From Desulfobacterales bacterium HSG2 (GTDB lineage: Bacteria; Desulfobacterota; Desulfobacteria; Desulfobacterales; 4be13), in the NCBI GenBank assembly GCA_030378035.1, contig JAUCGI010000005.1, positions 8,750 through 51,550 on the forward strand: a DNA stretch of 42,801 nucleotides. The letters are read 5' to 3'. This document shows positions 1-8,167 of the stretch, in pieces. Made by a program: the position numbers and the translations under genes. Within the stretch, counting starts at the first letter, position 1; every line of letters begins with the position of its first letter. The notes beneath the pieces are model-generated. The model was not told the DNA's origin, searched no databases, and saw only the letters and a program-made list of their open reading frames with translations.

Positions 1-479
1 GGATTGGCAAATCCGAACCATTTGCTTTGCCCGCTCGGTTCGGCTTGCCGCTCGGTTCGGCTTGCCCGCTCGGTTCGGATTGGCAAATCCGAACCATTTG
101 CTTTGCCCGCTCGGTTCAGCTTGCCGCTCGGTTCAGCTTGCCCGCTCGGTTCGGATTGGCAAATCCGAACCATTTGCTTTGCCCGCTCGGTTCGGCTTGC
201 CGCCTGCCCGCTCGGTTCGGCTTGCCGCCTGCCCGCTCGGTTCGGATTGGCAAATCCGAACCATTTGCTTTGCCCGCTCGGTTCGGCTTGCCCGCTCGGT
301 TCGGATTGGCAAATCCGAACCATTTGCTTTGCCCGCTCGGTTCGGCTTGCCACCTGCCCGCTCGGCTCGGATTGGCAAATCCGAACCCTTTGATTGCCCG
401 CTCGGTTCGGATTGGCAAATCCGAACCCTTTGATTGCCCGGTTCGGATTGATTGCCTGGATTGGCAAATCCAGTTTTTG
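1..479. repeat. Tandem hairpin array, family 1
   Basis: The hairpin GGATTGGCAAATCC, widened to TTCGGATT-GGCA-AATCCGAA (8-bp stem, 4-nt loop), recurs throughout, separated by CATTTGCTTTGCCCGCTCGG and variable numbers of a CGCTCGGTTCGGCTTGCC-like subunit. All copies point the same way. All reading frames across it are open because the repeat lacks stops, so the long ORFs here are repeat translations and not genes. A decayed set of the same units lies at 1346-1450 and a single hairpin at about 11678-11697. Confidence 0.9.
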
Positions 480-502
480 ACGTTGCACCACACATAAAAA
501 AC

Positions 503-777
503 CCTGTCGTTCCGGGCAGAATGGCCATCAGATCACGCACTGATTGTCAGAGCACGCATCTGTTCAGATCTCAAGCGGCCCTGCCATTCTGACCCGGAAC
601 CCACTTTCAGGTTTAATTGGACTTGGTTGGCTGCTGGTTCGTCGGTCAGGAAGCATCCGAACCGGACATATTGCAATGTAACTGAAAAATGAAAAGTGGG
701 TTCCGGGTCAGAATGGCAGGGCCACTTGAGCTCCGATCAATGTGTGCTCTGACGGCCATTCTGCCCGGAACGACAGG
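503..777. repeat. Large imperfect palindrome (about 275 bp)
   Basis: The outer arms CCTGTCGTTCCGGGCAGAAT (from 503) and its complement (ending at 777) match over 24 bp. Inside, GGCCCTGCCATTCTGACCCG (from 577) is mirrored at 693-723, and the segments between these arms also pair with mismatches, so the element folds on itself almost end to end. No ORF is present. It looks like a non-autonomous mobile or REP/MITE-like element. A second, half copy lacking the right arm lies at 1484-1706. Confidence 0.85.
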
Positions 778-838
778 TTTGGTTGATTGCGGTTAAGAAT
801 ATCCGCAAGAGACAATTGTTGCAGATCGAGGATTTAAA

Positions 839-1066
839 ATGAGACCAGAAGAAATCAGACAGGAAGTAAGCCGGTTGGGACTTGCTGAAAAACTGTTACT
901 GGTGGAAGATGTGTGGGATTCCATTGCGCTGGGCAATTCGGAACTTCCCCTGCCAGACTGGCAAAAAAGAGAACTGGACAAAAGGTATGAAGCGTATAAA
1001 ACAGGGAAACAGAATCTTCATGACTGGAAGTCTGTTCATGAAAGTCTGAGGAATGAATACAAATGA
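839..1066 (+). CDS. Addiction-module antitoxin, putative addiction module component family
   Basis: This 75-residue protein has the layout of the small antitoxins in the putative addiction module component family (PF09720-like): an N-terminal LSxAEKLLLVEDVWDSIA-type helix followed by LPDWQKRELDKRYEAY. A GAGGA ribosome-binding site lies just upstream of the ATG. The stop overlaps the ATG of the next reading frame (ATGA at 1063-1066), the normal coupling with a ParE/RelE-type toxin. The toxin frame is broken (next entry), so the antitoxin may be a solitary survivor. The pair sits between two copies of the same composite repeat. Confidence 0.85.
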   Translation: MRPEEIRQEVSRLGLAEKLLLVEDVWDSIALGNSELPLPDWQKRELDKRYEAYKTGKQNLHDWKSVHESLRNEYK

Positions 1067-1334
1067 GGCTGCGCTATACTGACAGAGCAAGAGACGACCT
1101 TGAACTGGTATGAACCGGCAGAGAAGAGGTCTTGGTTTTGATTTTTTGGACTGTGTTGAAGTGGCTTTGCAAAGCGTCATTGGAGATCCTGAAATGTATC
1201 GGATACGTTATTCAAATTTTCGGGGTTGTGTGATCAGGAGGTTTCCGTTCTCGATCTTCTATACAGTTGAATCTGATGAAATTGTAGTGCATTCTGTATT
1301 CGATAACAGACAGGACCCCAAAAAAAGACCTTGA
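1063..1334 (+). pseudogene. ParE/RelE-type toxin, frameshifted
   Basis: The frame begins MRLRYTDRARDDLELV from the ATG at 1063 and stops after 16 codons. The remainder continues in another frame from about 1104 as WY, then NRQRRGLGFDFLDCVEVALQ and on to VVHSVFDNRQDPKKRP, ending at 1334. Joined, the two parts match the usual ParE fold: N-terminal RxxARDDLEL, WYxxQRRGLG helix, FLDCVE helix, RRFPFSIFYTV strand and a C-terminal HxxRDP-like end. A small deletion near 1100-1112 explains the break. Translation from the ATG at 1110 would give a 74-residue protein without the first helix, so residual function cannot be excluded. Confidence 0.75.
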
Positions 1335-1339
1335 AAACC

Positions 1340-1714
1340 GCCAATCCTTTGCGCTTGCCGCTCGGTTCGGTTCGGCTTGCCCGCTCGGTTTGGATTGGTA
1401 AATCCGAACCCTTTGATTGCTCGGTTCAGATTGATTGCCTGCTTGGATTGACGAATATGCTGCGTTGCACCACACATAAAAAACCTGTCGTTCCAGGCAG
1501 AATGGCAGGGCCATCAGAGCACGCACTGATTGCCAGAGCATGTATTTGTTCAGAGTTCAAGCGGCCCTGCCATTCTGACCCGGAACCCACTTTCAGGTTT
1601 CTTTAAATTAATTGAACCTAGTTGGTTGCCTGGCTTGGCGGATCCTGCCCGGTTAGAATATTCGGGAGGCATCCGGAACCCACTTTCAGGTTTAATTGGA
1701 CTTGGTTATATAGA
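1340..1714. repeat. Second copy of the composite hairpin/palindrome repeat
   Basis: From 1346 the sequence repeats, in decayed form, the end of the 1-479 array, the linker with GTTGCACCACACATAAAAAA, and the left part of the 503-777 palindrome (CCTGTCGTTCCAGGCAG from 1484). The right arm is missing. Instead GGAACCCACTTTCAGGTTT occurs twice, at about 1582 and 1676. The antitoxin/toxin pair at 839-1334 is therefore bracketed by two same-orientation copies of one composite repeat. No independent gene is visible here. Confidence 0.8.
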
Positions 1715-1732
1715 ATGGGAAGTAAAAAAATT

Positions 1733-1936
1733 ATGAACCCCGGAACGGAGATACTGTCAAAAATCAGGGACAAAGCAGAGTCAATGACTATCAAAGAGTA
1801 TGAAGAATTATTTGAAAATTCCCAGAATCTCGATGTTGTGAACATTGAAATAGTGCAATCTCTGTTTTTAAAACCACAAAGAAATTCAGAACACAGGGTT
1901 GTAAATCTGGGTACAAAAAAACGGGCTACACTATGA
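1733..1936 (+). CDS. Small hypothetical protein
   Basis: This is a 67-residue, charged and mostly helical protein that I do not recognise. In-frame ATGs occur at 1715 and 1733. The later one has a GGGAAG sequence upstream; the earlier would add MGSKKI, and the region before it is repeat. Its stop overlaps the ATG of the following short frame (ATGA at 1933-1936), which argues that it is translated and coupled, as in toxin-antitoxin pairs. Its place in a row of such modules suggests an antitoxin role, which is inference only. Confidence 0.45.
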   Translation: MNPGTEILSKIRDKAESMTIKEYEELFENSQNLDVVNIEIVQSLFLKPQRNSEHRVVNLGTKKRATL

Positions 1937-2085
1937 TAGACGAATGTTCATCTGCAAAATCGTGTAAAGAGGCAGCCCTCGACAGATTCAAGGACGCGTT
2001 TGCGCTCTATGAAAAAAAGAGATATTTGGCTGTTGTCTATAGAAAAGAGGTACTAACATGCCCGACGTATCTGAAGCAGATCTGA
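1933..2085 (+). CDS. Short ORF, possibly a truncated HEPN-like protein
   Basis: This 50-codon frame starts in an ATGA overlap with the preceding gene. Its first part (EAALDRFKDAF, then YEKKRYLAVVY) looks like the opening helices of HEPN-type proteins, where a helix with a KxRYxxAVYxAG pattern is common. After VVY the match ends, and the frame runs over the ribosome-binding site and start of the next gene, as if the rest had been deleted and the next gene joined on. The HEPN reading is tentative. Confidence 0.3.
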   Translation: MIDECSSAKSCKEAALDRFKDAFALYEKKRYLAVVYRKEVLTCPTYLKQI

Positions 2086-2456
2086 AAAAATTCGTGGAAA
2101 AACTTGTGCGTGAAAGCAGTGAGTCCAATATGGAATCCGGCACAGCGAAGTCTTCCGATATTTCAATCTTAAAGCAAAAGGTTTCTTCCTTTTTGGAAGA
2201 ATCACCAAAATTTGAGCCCGGGGATGTTGTCAGATGGAAAAAAGGATTGAAGAATAAAAAATATCCCAAAGAAGGCCAGTTGTGCATTGTGATAAAAGAA
2301 ATGGAGAAACCGATCATACAAGACAGCAGAGATTCCGGCTCTCCATATTACAGAGAGCCGCTGGATTTGATTTTGGCTCTGCTGGATGATGATTCGGATT
2401 TAGTAATTTTTCATTATGATAAGCGGCGTTTTGAACTGTTTGAAAAAAGAACATAA
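2058..2456 (+). CDS. Hypothetical protein with FxPGDVVRWKKG motif
   Basis: This is a 132-residue soluble protein with an AGAGG ribosome-binding site before the ATG. Residues 1-45 are helical and charged. The second half has a compact beta-type pattern (FEPGDVVRWKKGLKN, GQLCIVIKEM, REPLDLILALLDDDSDLVIF, HYDKRRFELF), like small SH3- or barrel-like domains that begin with a PGDxV turn. I do not know a function. It lies between toxin-antitoxin-type genes and its start overlaps the end of the preceding short ORF. Confidence 0.6.
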   Translation: MPDVSEADLKKFVEKLVRESSESNMESGTAKSSDISILKQKVSSFLEESPKFEPGDVVRWKKGLKNKKYPKEGQLCIVIKEMEKPIIQDSRDSGSPYYREPLDLILALLDDDSDLVIFHYDKRRFELFEKRT

Positions 2457-2505
2457 ATTGAAGAGGTGTCGATTCTGGTTTTTTTTGGACTGTGTTGAGG
2501 TAGCT

Positions 2506-2829
2506 ATGAAAACGGATATTCTGCACATTATTGACAAGTTTGCTTATGAAAGCAGGAATGCCTTGCAGGAAAATGTGGTGGGAGAATACCTTTTCGGATC
2601 TTATGCGACAAAAACACAGACACCGCTTTCCGATATTGACATTCTGATCATTGTCGAATCTCTCACGCCTGACATGCAGTCCCGACTGAGCGGGCTGGCT
2701 TCGGAATATGCTCTGAGGTATGATATCTGCATTTCTCCGATTCTCACCGATACCGGCACATGGGGAAAAAACAGAAAGTTCAACACGCTGTTCTATCAGG
2801 AAATCATCCGGAACGGAATCAGATTATGA
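2506..2829 (+). CDS. MNT-type nucleotidyltransferase (antitoxin of an MNT/HEPN pair)
   Basis: This 107-residue minimal nucleotidyltransferase carries the family signature GSX10DXD: G31-S32 in LFGSYATKTQ, then SDIDILI with D43 and D45. In MntA/HepT-like systems the MNT protein restrains the HEPN ribonuclease partner by nucleotidylating it. The ATG at 2506 is chosen because homologous sequence starts here and GAGG lies upstream. The frame stays open upstream to 2416, but that stretch encodes a leftover FLDCVEVA piece of a ParE-type toxin. The stop overlaps the HEPN start (ATGA at 2826-2829). Confidence 0.85.
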   Translation: MKTDILHIIDKFAYESRNALQENVVGEYLFGSYATKTQTPLSDIDILIIVESLTPDMQSRLSGLASEYALRYDICISPILTDTGTWGKNRKFNTLFYQEIIRNGIRL

Positions 2830-3254
2830 ATGATGATCATATATCCGACCTCTCGGATTACCGTCTGAACAAGGCAAGGGAACTGGCGGACGAGGCGAGG
2901 CTGCTGTTTGACAACAGACGATATGACGGATGCGTGAACCGTTCATATTATGCGATATTCAGCGCGATCCGATCATTGCTGGCTCTGGTCGGGCTGGACA
3001 GTCGGAAACACAGCGGGGTCATATCATATTTTGACAGATATTTTGTCAGAGACGGAACCTTTGACAGAGAATTCAGCAGAATCGTCCACAACTCCTTTGA
3101 TGTCCGTCAGGCGAGCGATTATCAGGATTTCTATGTCATTTCCGAAGCTCAGGCAAGGGCACAGCTTGAAGGATGCATGAAATTCATCTCAGAAGTCGAA
3201 GAAAAACAGGCTTTGTTTCTCAGGGAAGAAATCGGATTGCCGAATGTGGAATAA
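2826..3254 (+). CDS. HEPN domain protein (toxin partner of MNT)
   Basis: This 142-residue all-helical protein of the HEPN superfamily has the typical opening [20 protein letters not shown] followed by [19 protein letters not shown]. After it comes [12 protein letters not shown], the region where the arginine and histidine of HEPN nucleases usually lie. It starts in an ATGA overlap with the MNT gene, so the two are one module. HEPN proteins of this kind are commonly RNases kept inactive by the MNT protein. The full length suggests an intact toxin. Confidence 0.85.
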   Translation: MNDDHISDLSDYRLNKARELADEARLLFDNRRYDGCVNRSYYAIFSAIRSLLALVGLDSRKHSGVISYFDRYFVRDGTFDREFSRIVHNSFDVRQASDYQDFYVISEAQARAQLEGCMKFISEVEEKQALFLREEIGLPNVE

Positions 3255-3309
3255 AGCATGTGCAAAACATAAAGAGTTTCGGATATGTCAATCCGGCAGG
3301 ACTAAGAAC

Positions 3310-4677
3310 ATGAAAGAAACAATCATTGCAAATAAGACAATAAGTGAATGGAAAGCCGAACATCCCCTGATAAATGAAATCATGTCATTAAAAGAGGTAT
3401 TCTGGTGTAATCCGCAATATGACGGATTTGAATCTGCCAAAAAGAAGATATCTCTCAGTGAAAGGGATGTTACCGATGCCGAAGAGCGGCTGAACCGGTT
3501 TGCCCCGTTTATTGCCAAAATATTTCCGGAAACATACAGAACAAAGGGAATTATCGAATCTCCGATTATCAGAATCCCCAATACGCAGAAAAGAATTGAA
3601 CAGTTGCACAGTCAGAAAATCGGGGGAACTTTGCTGCTGAAATGTGACAGCCATCTTCCCATTTCAGGATCCATCAAAGCAAGAGGCGGAATCTGCGAAG
3701 TGCTTAAACATGCCGAGGATATGGCTGTGAAAAACAATATGCTCACTTATAATGATGACTATTCAGTTTTTGACAGTGAGAAATTCAGAGCATTTTTTTC
3801 CCAATATTCCGTTGCCGTGGGTTCGACAGGTAATTTGGGACTCAGTATCGGCATAATGGGCACTCAGATAGGGTTCAAAGTATTTGTTCACATGTCTGCC
3901 GATGCAAAAAAGTGGAAAAAAGATCTTCTCAGAAGCAAAGGGGTAAAGGTGATCGAGTATGAATCGGATTACAGCAAGGCGGTCGAAGAGGGCAGGAAAC
4001 AGGCTCAGGCTGATCCGAACATGTATTTCATCGATGATGAAAATTCGACCGACCTGTTTCTGGGGTATGCTGTTGCTGCAAACCGCCTGAAAAAGCAGTT
4101 GGAAGAGTCGGAAGTGATTGTGGATGAAGATCATCCCCTGTTTGCATATCTTCCCTGCGGAGTAGGCGGTGCCGCCGGCGGAATAACATTCGGATTGAAA
4201 TCGATATACAAAGACCATGTACATTGTTTCTTTGCCGAACCCACACACTCCCCGTGCATGCTTCTCGGACTGATGACGCGGCAACATGACCGGGTCAGTG
4301 TGCAGGATTTCGGGATTGACAATATCACAGAGGCAGACGGGCTCGCGGTTGGCAGACCTTCGGGACTTGTGGGAAAGAGTCTGGAAAAGATGATCAGCGG
4401 CGTCTATACCGTGGAAGATGATGACCTGCATATACTTCTAAGTCTGCTGGCTGATTCAGAGAACATTTATGCGGAACCTTCGGCTATGGCAGGAATGCCC
4501 GGCCCTGTCCGATTATTCACAAGTTCGGATGGGCAAAAATATCTGACTGACAACCGATTAATAAGCAGGGATATGAAAAATGCCACCCATATTGTCTGGG
4601 CCACCGGAGGCAGTATGGTTCCTCCGACAGTAATGAACGAATATTACAAAAAAGGCCTGAAGCTCCTTAACCCTTAA
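3310..4677 (+). CDS. dsdA: D-serine ammonia-lyase
   Basis: This 455-residue cytoplasmic PLP enzyme converts D-serine to pyruvate and ammonia. The PLP-binding lysine is K123 in SGSIKARGG (K118 in E. coli DsdA), [12 protein letters not shown] follows, and the phosphate-binding glycine loop is CGVGGAAGG near residue 283. The length matches the family (about 440). The ATG at 3310 has AGGA upstream; an earlier in-frame ATG at 3244 would overlap the HEPN gene and add residues not typical of DsdA. The last codons and stop (LNP*) lie in a TTAACCC heptamer tract that continues into the next gene. Confidence 0.93.
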   Translation: MKETIIANKTISEWKAEHPLINEIMSLKEVFWCNPQYDGFESAKKKISLSERDVTDAEERLNRFAPFIAKIFPETYRTKGIIESPIIRIPNTQKRIEQLHSQKIGGTLLLKCDSHLPISGSIKARGGICEVLKHAEDMAVKNNMLTYNDDYSVFDSEKFRAFFSQYSVAVGSTGNLGLSIGIMGTQIGFKVFVHMSADAKKWKKDLLRSKGVKVIEYESDYSKAVEEGRKQAQADPNMYFIDDENSTDLFLGYAVAANRLKKQLEESEVIVDEDHPLFAYLPCGVGGAAGGITFGLKSIYKDHVHCFFAEPTHSPCMLLGLMTRQHDRVSVQDFGIDNITEADGLAVGRPSGLVGKSLEKMISGVYTVEDDDLHILLSLLADSENIYAEPSAMAGMPGPVRLFTSSDGQKYLTDNRLISRDMKNATHIVWATGGSMVPPTVMNEYYKKGLKLLNP

Positions 4678-4698
4678 CCCTTGACCTTTAACCCTCCA

Positions 4699-6861
4699 AT
4701 GCCCCCGAAAAACAGCACAATTAATGACCTGCTTGAAGTCCCGTGGCGCGGACTCCGGGCCGACGCGGTTATCCATCCCGGACCCATAGATCCGGACGGG
4801 CAGCGCTCTTACATTCTGGAAGACCCGGTGCGGGGGAACAACTTCCGCCTCGGTTATGCCGAAGGGGAACTCCTCTATCGTCTAATCACAGAGCCGGATC
4901 CGGATGCCGCGCTGGCCGATCTCTATGCCACATCCACCCTGCGCCCGTCTCCTGAAGAGGCCGCGGCTTTTATTACCATGCTGCAAAAAGAAGGTCTGGC
5001 AATACTGCCGGCAGAAGAGATCATCCGCCGGGAGACGTCAGAAGAGGTGGTAAAGCATTCGGAAGACGGGATCCCCCTTCACCGGAAGCTCCTGCAAATC
5101 CCGGTGTTTTTCCGCGTACCGCTTTTACGGCCCGACGATTTTCTGACACGGACATTCCCATACCTGTCATGGCTCTGGTCTCCTTCGCTCTGCGCAATTT
5201 ACGGAATGTGCGGCCTGCTGGGTCTGATTCTGACAATTCAGGAGATCGAACTCTACCTCAGCACGGTGAGCTATCTTTTCACACCCCAGGGAGGTCTCGC
5301 GTTTTTCCTGTGCCTGACACTGCTCAAAACCGGTCATGAGTTTGCCCATGCTTATGCAGTCAAAGCCCTGAGTCCGGAACTTCATGTCCGGAGCATGGGG
5401 ATATTCTTCATTGTATTCTGGCCCCTGCTTTATACGGATACCACAGATGTGTGGAAGATTCCGGACCGTCGGCGCAGGATGTGGGTGAGCGCGGCCGGCG
5501 TCCTTTTCGAACTGGCGGTCGCGGGAATCGCCCTTCTGCTATGGGCCATGCTGCCCGACGGCATTCTCCGGAGCCTGATGTTCTTTCTCTCAGGAACGTC
5601 CCTGTTCACTTCGGTTTTTGTGAACCTGAATCCGTTCATGCGCTTTGACGGTTATTATCTGCTCATGGACTTCTGGGGGATTGACAACCTCCGGCCCCGC
5701 TCCATTGCCATGCTGAGGCACACCATAAGACGGGCACTCTTTGACTGGAAAGGCCCTGTTCCGGAGATCCATCCCCACCGCCGGGGCATGATTTTCTACG
5801 GTTTTCTGGCGATACTGTACCGCATATTCATCGCGCTCTCCATTGCGGCCGCGGTCTATTATCTGCTCTTCCCGGTGCTGGGACTGCTTGTGCTCACAGT
5901 GGAACTCTGGCTCTTCATTATCCGCCCCCTGTGGATCGAGATTGTCAGCCTCTTTAAAAACCGCGAGCATATCGGATCGAAATTGCGCGTGAGCCTGACT
6001 GCCTGCGGTTTTCTGGCCTTATGTCTGCTGTTATGCGCGCCCCTGCCCCGGTTCAGACATCTGCCCTGCATGCTGCTGTTAAAAGGAACAACCCGAATCG
6101 AATCGCCCGGTGCCGGTCAGATCGCATCAGCCCTGCCCCAGGTGGGCCATATCGTAAAAGCGGGTGATCTCATCACCCGCATTGAGGATGATTCCCTGTT
6201 GTATGAAATTCAGAATGCCCGATTTGATCTTGAATCTGTCAGGGTCTCCATTGAAAATATCGGGACCGGGGGTGAACGGGGATCGTATCGGAACTGGCTG
6301 ATGGCAGAAGAAAAGCGGCTGACAGCAGCCCTTGAAAAACTGAATCAGGCATCGGCCCAGTTGGAAATCCGTGCGCCGGCAGAAGGCAGGATTACAGATA
6401 TCAACGAAGCGCTTTATGAAGGCGCTTTTGTCGAGGAGGGAACCTGGCTCTTTACCATTGCGAATCCGGACGAGCGTGAATTAAAAGTGTTTGTCCATGA
6501 AACGCTCAAGGTGGAGAGCCACAGCCTGACCGCTTCCAAGTTTCGGCCGCTAACTGTCAGCCATACCCTCTCATCTCCGGGCTATCCCGCGAGATTTCGG
6601 GAAAAGAGCGATTTTCCCATGCATTATCTGCCCAACGAGAGTCTGCTTGATTTTGCAGGCGGCCCCATTATATCTGTGCAGGATACCCGCGGCAGAAGAC
6701 CCAGGGACGCACATTTCGCTTTCTATTTTGATGTTCAGGATGCCCCGGCCTGGCTCCCCCACGGAATGCCGGCTTGGATATGGATACGGAGTGAAACGCA
6801 GTCCGTCATGGGGCAGCTCTTCAGCAGGATTTGGAAAAGTCTGACGGAAAGAGGGTTTTAG
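4699..6861 (+). CDS. Membrane M50 site-2-type protease fused to a HlyD-like adaptor domain
   Basis: Residue numbers count from an in-frame TTG at 4681; the ATG at 4699 is residue 7 and is preferred. Residues 40-110 resemble a PqqD-like winged helix. A multi-pass membrane part carries the zinc protease signature HEFAH (219-223) and the second metal-ligand motif NPFMRFDG (317-324), the classic M50 pair. After the last membrane helix (about 440-465) comes a biotinyl-lipoyl/HlyD-like segment (GAGQIASALPQVGHIVKAGD, then LEIRAPAEGRITDI). Proteins of this build occur with HlyD-type adaptors in envelope export or peptide-processing systems, and the likely partners lie at 10764 and 12172. There is no clear ribosome-binding site because the upstream DNA is heptamer repeat. 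Confidence 0.85.
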   Translation: MPPKNSTINDLLEVPWRGLRADAVIHPGPIDPDGQRSYILEDPVRGNNFRLGYAEGELLYRLITEPDPDAALADLYATSTLRPSPEEAAAFITMLQKEGLAILPAEEIIRRETSEEVVKHSEDGIPLHRKLLQIPVFFRVPLLRPDDFLTRTFPYLSWLWSPSLCAIYGMCGLLGLILTIQEIELYLSTVSYLFTPQGGLAFFLCLTLLKTGHEFAHAYAVKALSPELHVRSMGIFFIVFWPLLYTDTTDVWKIPDRRRRMWVSAAGVLFELAVAGIALLLWAMLPDGILRSLMFFLSGTSLFTSVFVNLNPFMRFDGYYLLMDFWGIDNLRPRSIAMLRHTIRRALFDWKGPVPEIHPHRRGMIFYGFLAILYRIFIALSIAAAVYYLLFPVLGLLVLTVELWLFIIRPLWIEIVSLFKNREHIGSKLRVSLTACGFLALCLLLCAPLPRFRHLPCMLLLKGTTRIESPGAGQIASALPQVGHIVKAGDLITRIEDDSLLYEIQNARFDLESVRVSIENIGTGGERGSYRNWLMAEEKRLTAALEKLNQASAQLEIRAPAEGRITDINEALYEGAFVEEGTWLFTIANPDERELKVFVHETLKVESHSLTASKFRPLTVSHTLSSPGYPARFREKSDFPMHYLPNESLLDFAGGPIISVQDTRGRRPRDAHFAFYFDVQDAPAWLPHGMPAWIWIRSETQSVMGQLFSRIWKSLTERGF

Positions 6862-7300
6862 GGTTAAGGGTTAAGGGTTAAGGGGTTAAGGGACCATGCC
6901 GGACGGGATTTGTAATCCCGTCCGCAATGTTTCACCGGAACGGTCTGGACGGCATGGCGGGTTAAGGGTTAAGGTTAAGGGACCATGCCGCAATGTTTCA
7001 CCGGAACGGTCTGGACGGGATTGCAAATCCCGTCCCGGCATGGCGGGTTAAGGGGTTAAGGTTAAGGGACCATGCCGCAATGTTTCACCGGAACGGTCTG
7101 GACGGGATTGCAAATCCCGTCCGGCATGGCGGGTTAAGGGGTTAAGGGTTAAGGTTAAGGGACCATGCCGCAATGTTTCACCGGAACGGGATTGCAAATC
7201 CCGTCCGGTCTGGGAAAAATTCCTTAAGTTTACACTTATGGGGTACCTGCATATGGTCTTATCCCTTAACCCTTAACCCCTTAACCCTTAACCTTACCCC
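6858..7300. repeat. Hairpin array, family 2, with GGGTTAA heptamers
   Basis: Four units of about 87-93 bp start near 6889, 6979, 7066 and 7159. Each consists of GGGACCATGCCG, AATGTTTCACCGGAACGG, the hairpin GACGGGATT-GCA-AATCCCGTC and GGCATGGCGGG, and units are separated by one to four GGGTTAA heptamers. The first unit has a variant hairpin (GGGATTTGTAATCCC). The array is closed by reverse-orientation heptamers (TTAACCC) at about 7261-7300, so heptamers bracket it in opposite orientations. No gene is visible. Confidence 0.9.
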
Positions 7301-7367
7301 TTAAAACTTATATCTTTGTTTGACAATTCTGAAAAAGTTTTATAGTGGAGGTAACTATTCACTTTGC

Positions 7368-8069
7368 TGTAGAACGATTTTTCAAATCGTTCCGAACACT
7401 GTAGTACTCCATGCCATTCAATTTTAGCAGTTGAAATATCACATTTTAATCTGTGGGAGGTCTGACAAAATTTGTCAACTGCTAAAACCAAATGGCATGA
7501 AGTAGTAGAACGATTTTTCAAATCGTTCCGAACACTGTAGAACGATTTTTCAAATCGTTCCGAACAACCTGCGCTGTAGAACGATTTTCCAAATCGTTCC
7601 GACTTGCGCTGTAGAACGATTTTTCAAATCGTTCCGAACAACCTGCGCTGTAGAACGATTTTTCAAATCGTTCCGACTTGCGCTGTAGAACGATTTTTCA
7701 AATCGTTCCGAACGACCTGCGCTGTAGAACGATTTTTCAAATCGTTCCGAACGACCTGCGCCGTAGAACGATTTTTCAAATCGTTCCAAACGACCTGCGC
7801 CGTAGAACGATTTTTCAAATCGTTCCGAACGACCTGCGCCGTAGAACGATTTTTCAAATCGTTCCGAACGACCTGCGCCGTAGAACGATTTTTCAAATCG
7901 TTCCGAACAACCTGCGCTGTAGAACGATTTGAAAAATCGTTCTACAGCGTTTGGAACGATTTGAAAAATCGTTCTACAGCGTTTGGAACGATTTGAAAAA
8001 TCGTTCTACAGCGTTTGGAACGATTTGAAAAATCGTTCTACAATGTTTGGAACGATTTGAAAAATCGTT
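7368..8069. repeat. Hairpin array, family 3, with an orientation switch
   Basis: About 17 copies of the perfect 9-bp-stem hairpin GAACGATTT-TTC-AAATCGTTC occur, mostly at 31-39 bp spacing with ACCTGCGC(T/C)GTA between them. From about 7918 the unit is inverted (GAACGATTT-GAA-AAATCGTTC with TACAGCGTTTG spacers) for the last five copies. The first two copies (near 7372 and 7507) are separated by an unrelated segment that is itself an inverted repeat. The long ORFs over the array arise from the repeat unit and are not genes. Confidence 0.92.
7411..7498. repeat. Inverted repeat between the first two family-3 hairpins
   Basis: ATGCCATTCAATTTTAGCAG (from 7411) is mirrored with few mismatches at 7475-7498 (TCAACTGCTAAAACCAAATG, then GCAT), around a 41-bp centre. 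It has no coding capacity and looks like another palindromic element lodged in the array. Confidence 0.75.
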
Positions 8070-8139
8070 CTACAGCGCAAAGTAGTTCCGCAAGTCGAAA
8101 AAAGTGCAAACAACTTTTCAGCTTCCATGTAAGGATGCC
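8070..8139. repeat. GGCATCC-ended element, partial copy 1
   Basis: The segment ending AAGGATGCC at 8139 is the reverse complement of the left half of the element at 14506-14633: AAGCTGAAAAG, TTTGCACTTTTT, CGACTTGCGGAAC and ACTTTGC all match in order. Only one terminus is present, so it is a half copy placed between the hairpin array and the HD gene. It may contain the promoter of the next gene; I see no clear -35/-10 pair. Confidence 0.75.
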
Positions 8140-8167
8140 GAATAATCTAAACAAGATTGGAAAATAA

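Noticed and set aside
27-497. Overlapping ORFs of 120-156 residues
   Set aside because: All are translations of the stop-free family-1 repeat in several frames and on both strands.
3763-4431. 222-residue - strand ORF inside dsdA
   Set aside because: Shadow of a well-supported enzyme gene; no domain recognisable.
6858-7300. Telomere-like sequence (GGGTTAA)
   Set aside because: Repeats are short, internal, in both orientations and at several gene borders, so they are dispersed heptamers and not a chromosome end.
7604-7996. ORF of 130 repetitive residues and its antisense counterparts
   Set aside because: Translation of the family-3 hairpin repeat with no start context.
7368-8069. CRISPR array
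   Set aside because: Spacers are only about 10 bases, nearly identical to each other, the unit is a full hairpin and its orientation flips; no cas genes are present.
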